From: CAZCAC01 sp964496575
Lineage (GTDB): Bacteria > Planctomycetota > UBA1135 > GCA-002686595
Direction: 5' to 3'
DNA: 64,000 bases
Assembly: GCA_964496575.1 (NCBI GenBank)
Contig: CAZCAC010000010.1
Span: 1-64,000, forward strand
Made by a program: the position numbers and the translations under genes. Numbering within the stretch: position 1 is the first letter of the stretch; every line of letters starts with the position of its first letter. A model generated the notes under the pieces. It was not told the DNA's origin. It did not search any database and saw nothing but the letters and a program-made list of their open reading frames with translations. Of this stretch, positions 61,443-64,000 are shown piece by piece.

Positions 61443-61536
61443 GCCTCCCCTCCGCAACGGGGGAAGATTCGCGCTGGGCGCGGCGTTCGGGGATGGTAAG
61501 CTCGGCTGAGAGCTCGATCCCGGGGCTCGATCGCTC

Positions 61537-63453
<1,917 letters not shown>

Positions 63454-63457
63454 AGCC

Positions 63458-64000
63458 TTGCAAGACACCGAACACGAGAATCACCGCTCGACCGGAGAGT
63501 CCGCCGCCCGACCGTCCCCGCTGGCGGGGTGGCCGCCTCGCCCGGACCTCGCCGACCACCGGCTGGGCCGCTACACGTGTGGCCTGCCGGGGCCGCGCTT
63601 CGTCCTGGTCGGCGGCCTGCACGGCAACGAGCCGGCGGGAGTCTGTGCGATCCAGGAGATCCTCCGCACCCTCGAGGAGCGCGACCTGCCGATCTACGGG
63701 GAGATCCTGGGGCTCGCCGGCAACCTCTCTGCGTTGCGGCTCGGCGACCGCTTCATCGACCGCGACCTCAACCGGATGTGGTCGCGCGAGGAGATCGAGT
63801 CGGAGCTGAACGCGGAGGAATGTCACGAGGTCGCCGAGCGAACCGCCCTGCTCGCCGAGATCGAGGCGGCGATCGAGGGCGCGAGGGGGCCGGTCGTCTT
63901 CGTCGACCTTCACTCGACGTCGGCTTTCGGGGCCCCGTTCAGCATCATCGGCGACACGTTGCAGAACCGCCGGATCGCCTTCTCCTTCCCCGTGCCGGTG
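63458..64000 (+). CDS. AstE/AspA-type zinc deacylase, 3' end cut by the window
   Basis: The first 181 codons of a succinylglutamate-desuccinylase/aspartoacylase-type hydrolase are present (peptidase M14 fold). The zinc ligands are H55 and E58 (GGLHGNEPAGV) and H152 (DLHST), and the RDLNRMW segment near 107-113 fits the substrate-binding Asn-Arg pair. The family removes acyl or peptide groups from amino acids. The start is a TTG at 63458, five bases after the GCS2-CBS stop codon, with only a weak Shine-Dalgarno; the reading frame is open to the last base. Its tight link to the ligase gene suggests the two handle the same dipeptide-like compound. Confidence 0.78.
   Translation, partial: MQDTEHENHRSTGESAARPSPLAGWPPRPDLADHRLGRYTCGLPGPRFVLVGGLHGNEPAGVCAIQEILRTLEERDLPIYGEILGLAGNLSALRLGDRFIDRDLNRMWSREEIESELNAEECHEVAERTALLAEIEAAIEGARGPVVFVDLHSTSAFGAPFSIIGDTLQNRRIAFSFPVPV

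Overview
This is a GC-rich (around 70 percent), densely coded bacterial segment with no rRNA, tRNA, insertion sequence, prophage or CRISPR array that I can recognise. The gene content points to an uncultured or little-studied lineage of Planctomycetota. The indicators are a divergent ECF sigma factor and Ser/Thr kinase with an SUMF1-type C-terminus, a CRTAC1-like FG-GAP/ASPIC protein fused to a TlpA thioredoxin domain, secreted alpha/alpha-toroid (prenyltransferase/squalene-oxidase repeat) proteins, YwqK/MORN-repeat exported proteins, HEAT-repeat proteins sharing a C-terminal Trp-rich motif, and exported beta-propeller and matrixin proteins with C-terminal domains typical of this phylum. A run of ten N next to a G19 homopolymer (about 56.1 kb) shows a draft or metagenome-derived assembly. 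The envelope is diderm: BamA/TamA-like barrel, TamB, porin and lipoproteins are all present.

Layout. 0-2.7 kb: a von Willebrand A membrane protein. 2.7-7.4 kb: a minus-strand unit made of a kinase-SUMF1 protein followed by two tandem paralogous small proteins, divergent from an ECF sigma factor. 7.6-10 kb: HEAT and TPR proteins. 10.1-11.5 kb: fumarase C. 12-16 kb: two YwqK/MORN exported proteins flanking a JAMM metalloprotease, then an exported protein of unknown function. 15.9-20.1 kb: matrixin-like protease, HtpG and a small HAMP-like membrane protein. 20.1-27.6 kb: a large exported protein, a flavodoxin-fold oxidoreductase, a B12-type radical SAM enzyme, a YjdF protein and two uncharacterised genes. 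27.7-34.4 kb: a tight five-gene operon (MacA/MacB-type exporter plus two exported toroid proteins). 34.4-37.2 kb: the CRTAC1-TlpA gene, interrupted by one in-frame UGA. 37.3-42.5 kb: a GCS2-type ligase, a YeiH-family transporter with a translationally coupled small membrane protein, and a divergent porin. 42.6-47 kb: exported propeller, WXXGXW-like, DUF1579-like and unknown proteins. 47.1-56 kb: Lon, then tamB-tamA. 56.3-64 kb: a GH20 hexosaminidase with a small membrane protein, the DUF2868/DUF3482 pair, a GCS2-CBS fusion and the start of an AstE/AspA-type deacylase cut by the window end.

The most interesting signal is at 35.5 kb. One UGA splits an otherwise continuous 930-codon frame in the middle of a conserved region. 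It is followed at once by a two-part stem-loop with a G-first apical loop about 18 nt away, which is the geometry of a bacterial SECIS element. If the UGA is read as selenocysteine, this is a selenoprotein of the CRTAC1/ASPIC-TlpA type. The alternative is a nonsense mutation or an assembly error. Other points worth attention are a 42-nt intergenic repeat present as tandem pairs at two distant loci, the exporter-toroid operon, and the small protein coupled to the YeiH-like transporter.

Many genes start with TTG or GTG, and at least one probably with CTG. I chose starts by Shine-Dalgarno position and signal-peptide fit, and state so where it matters.
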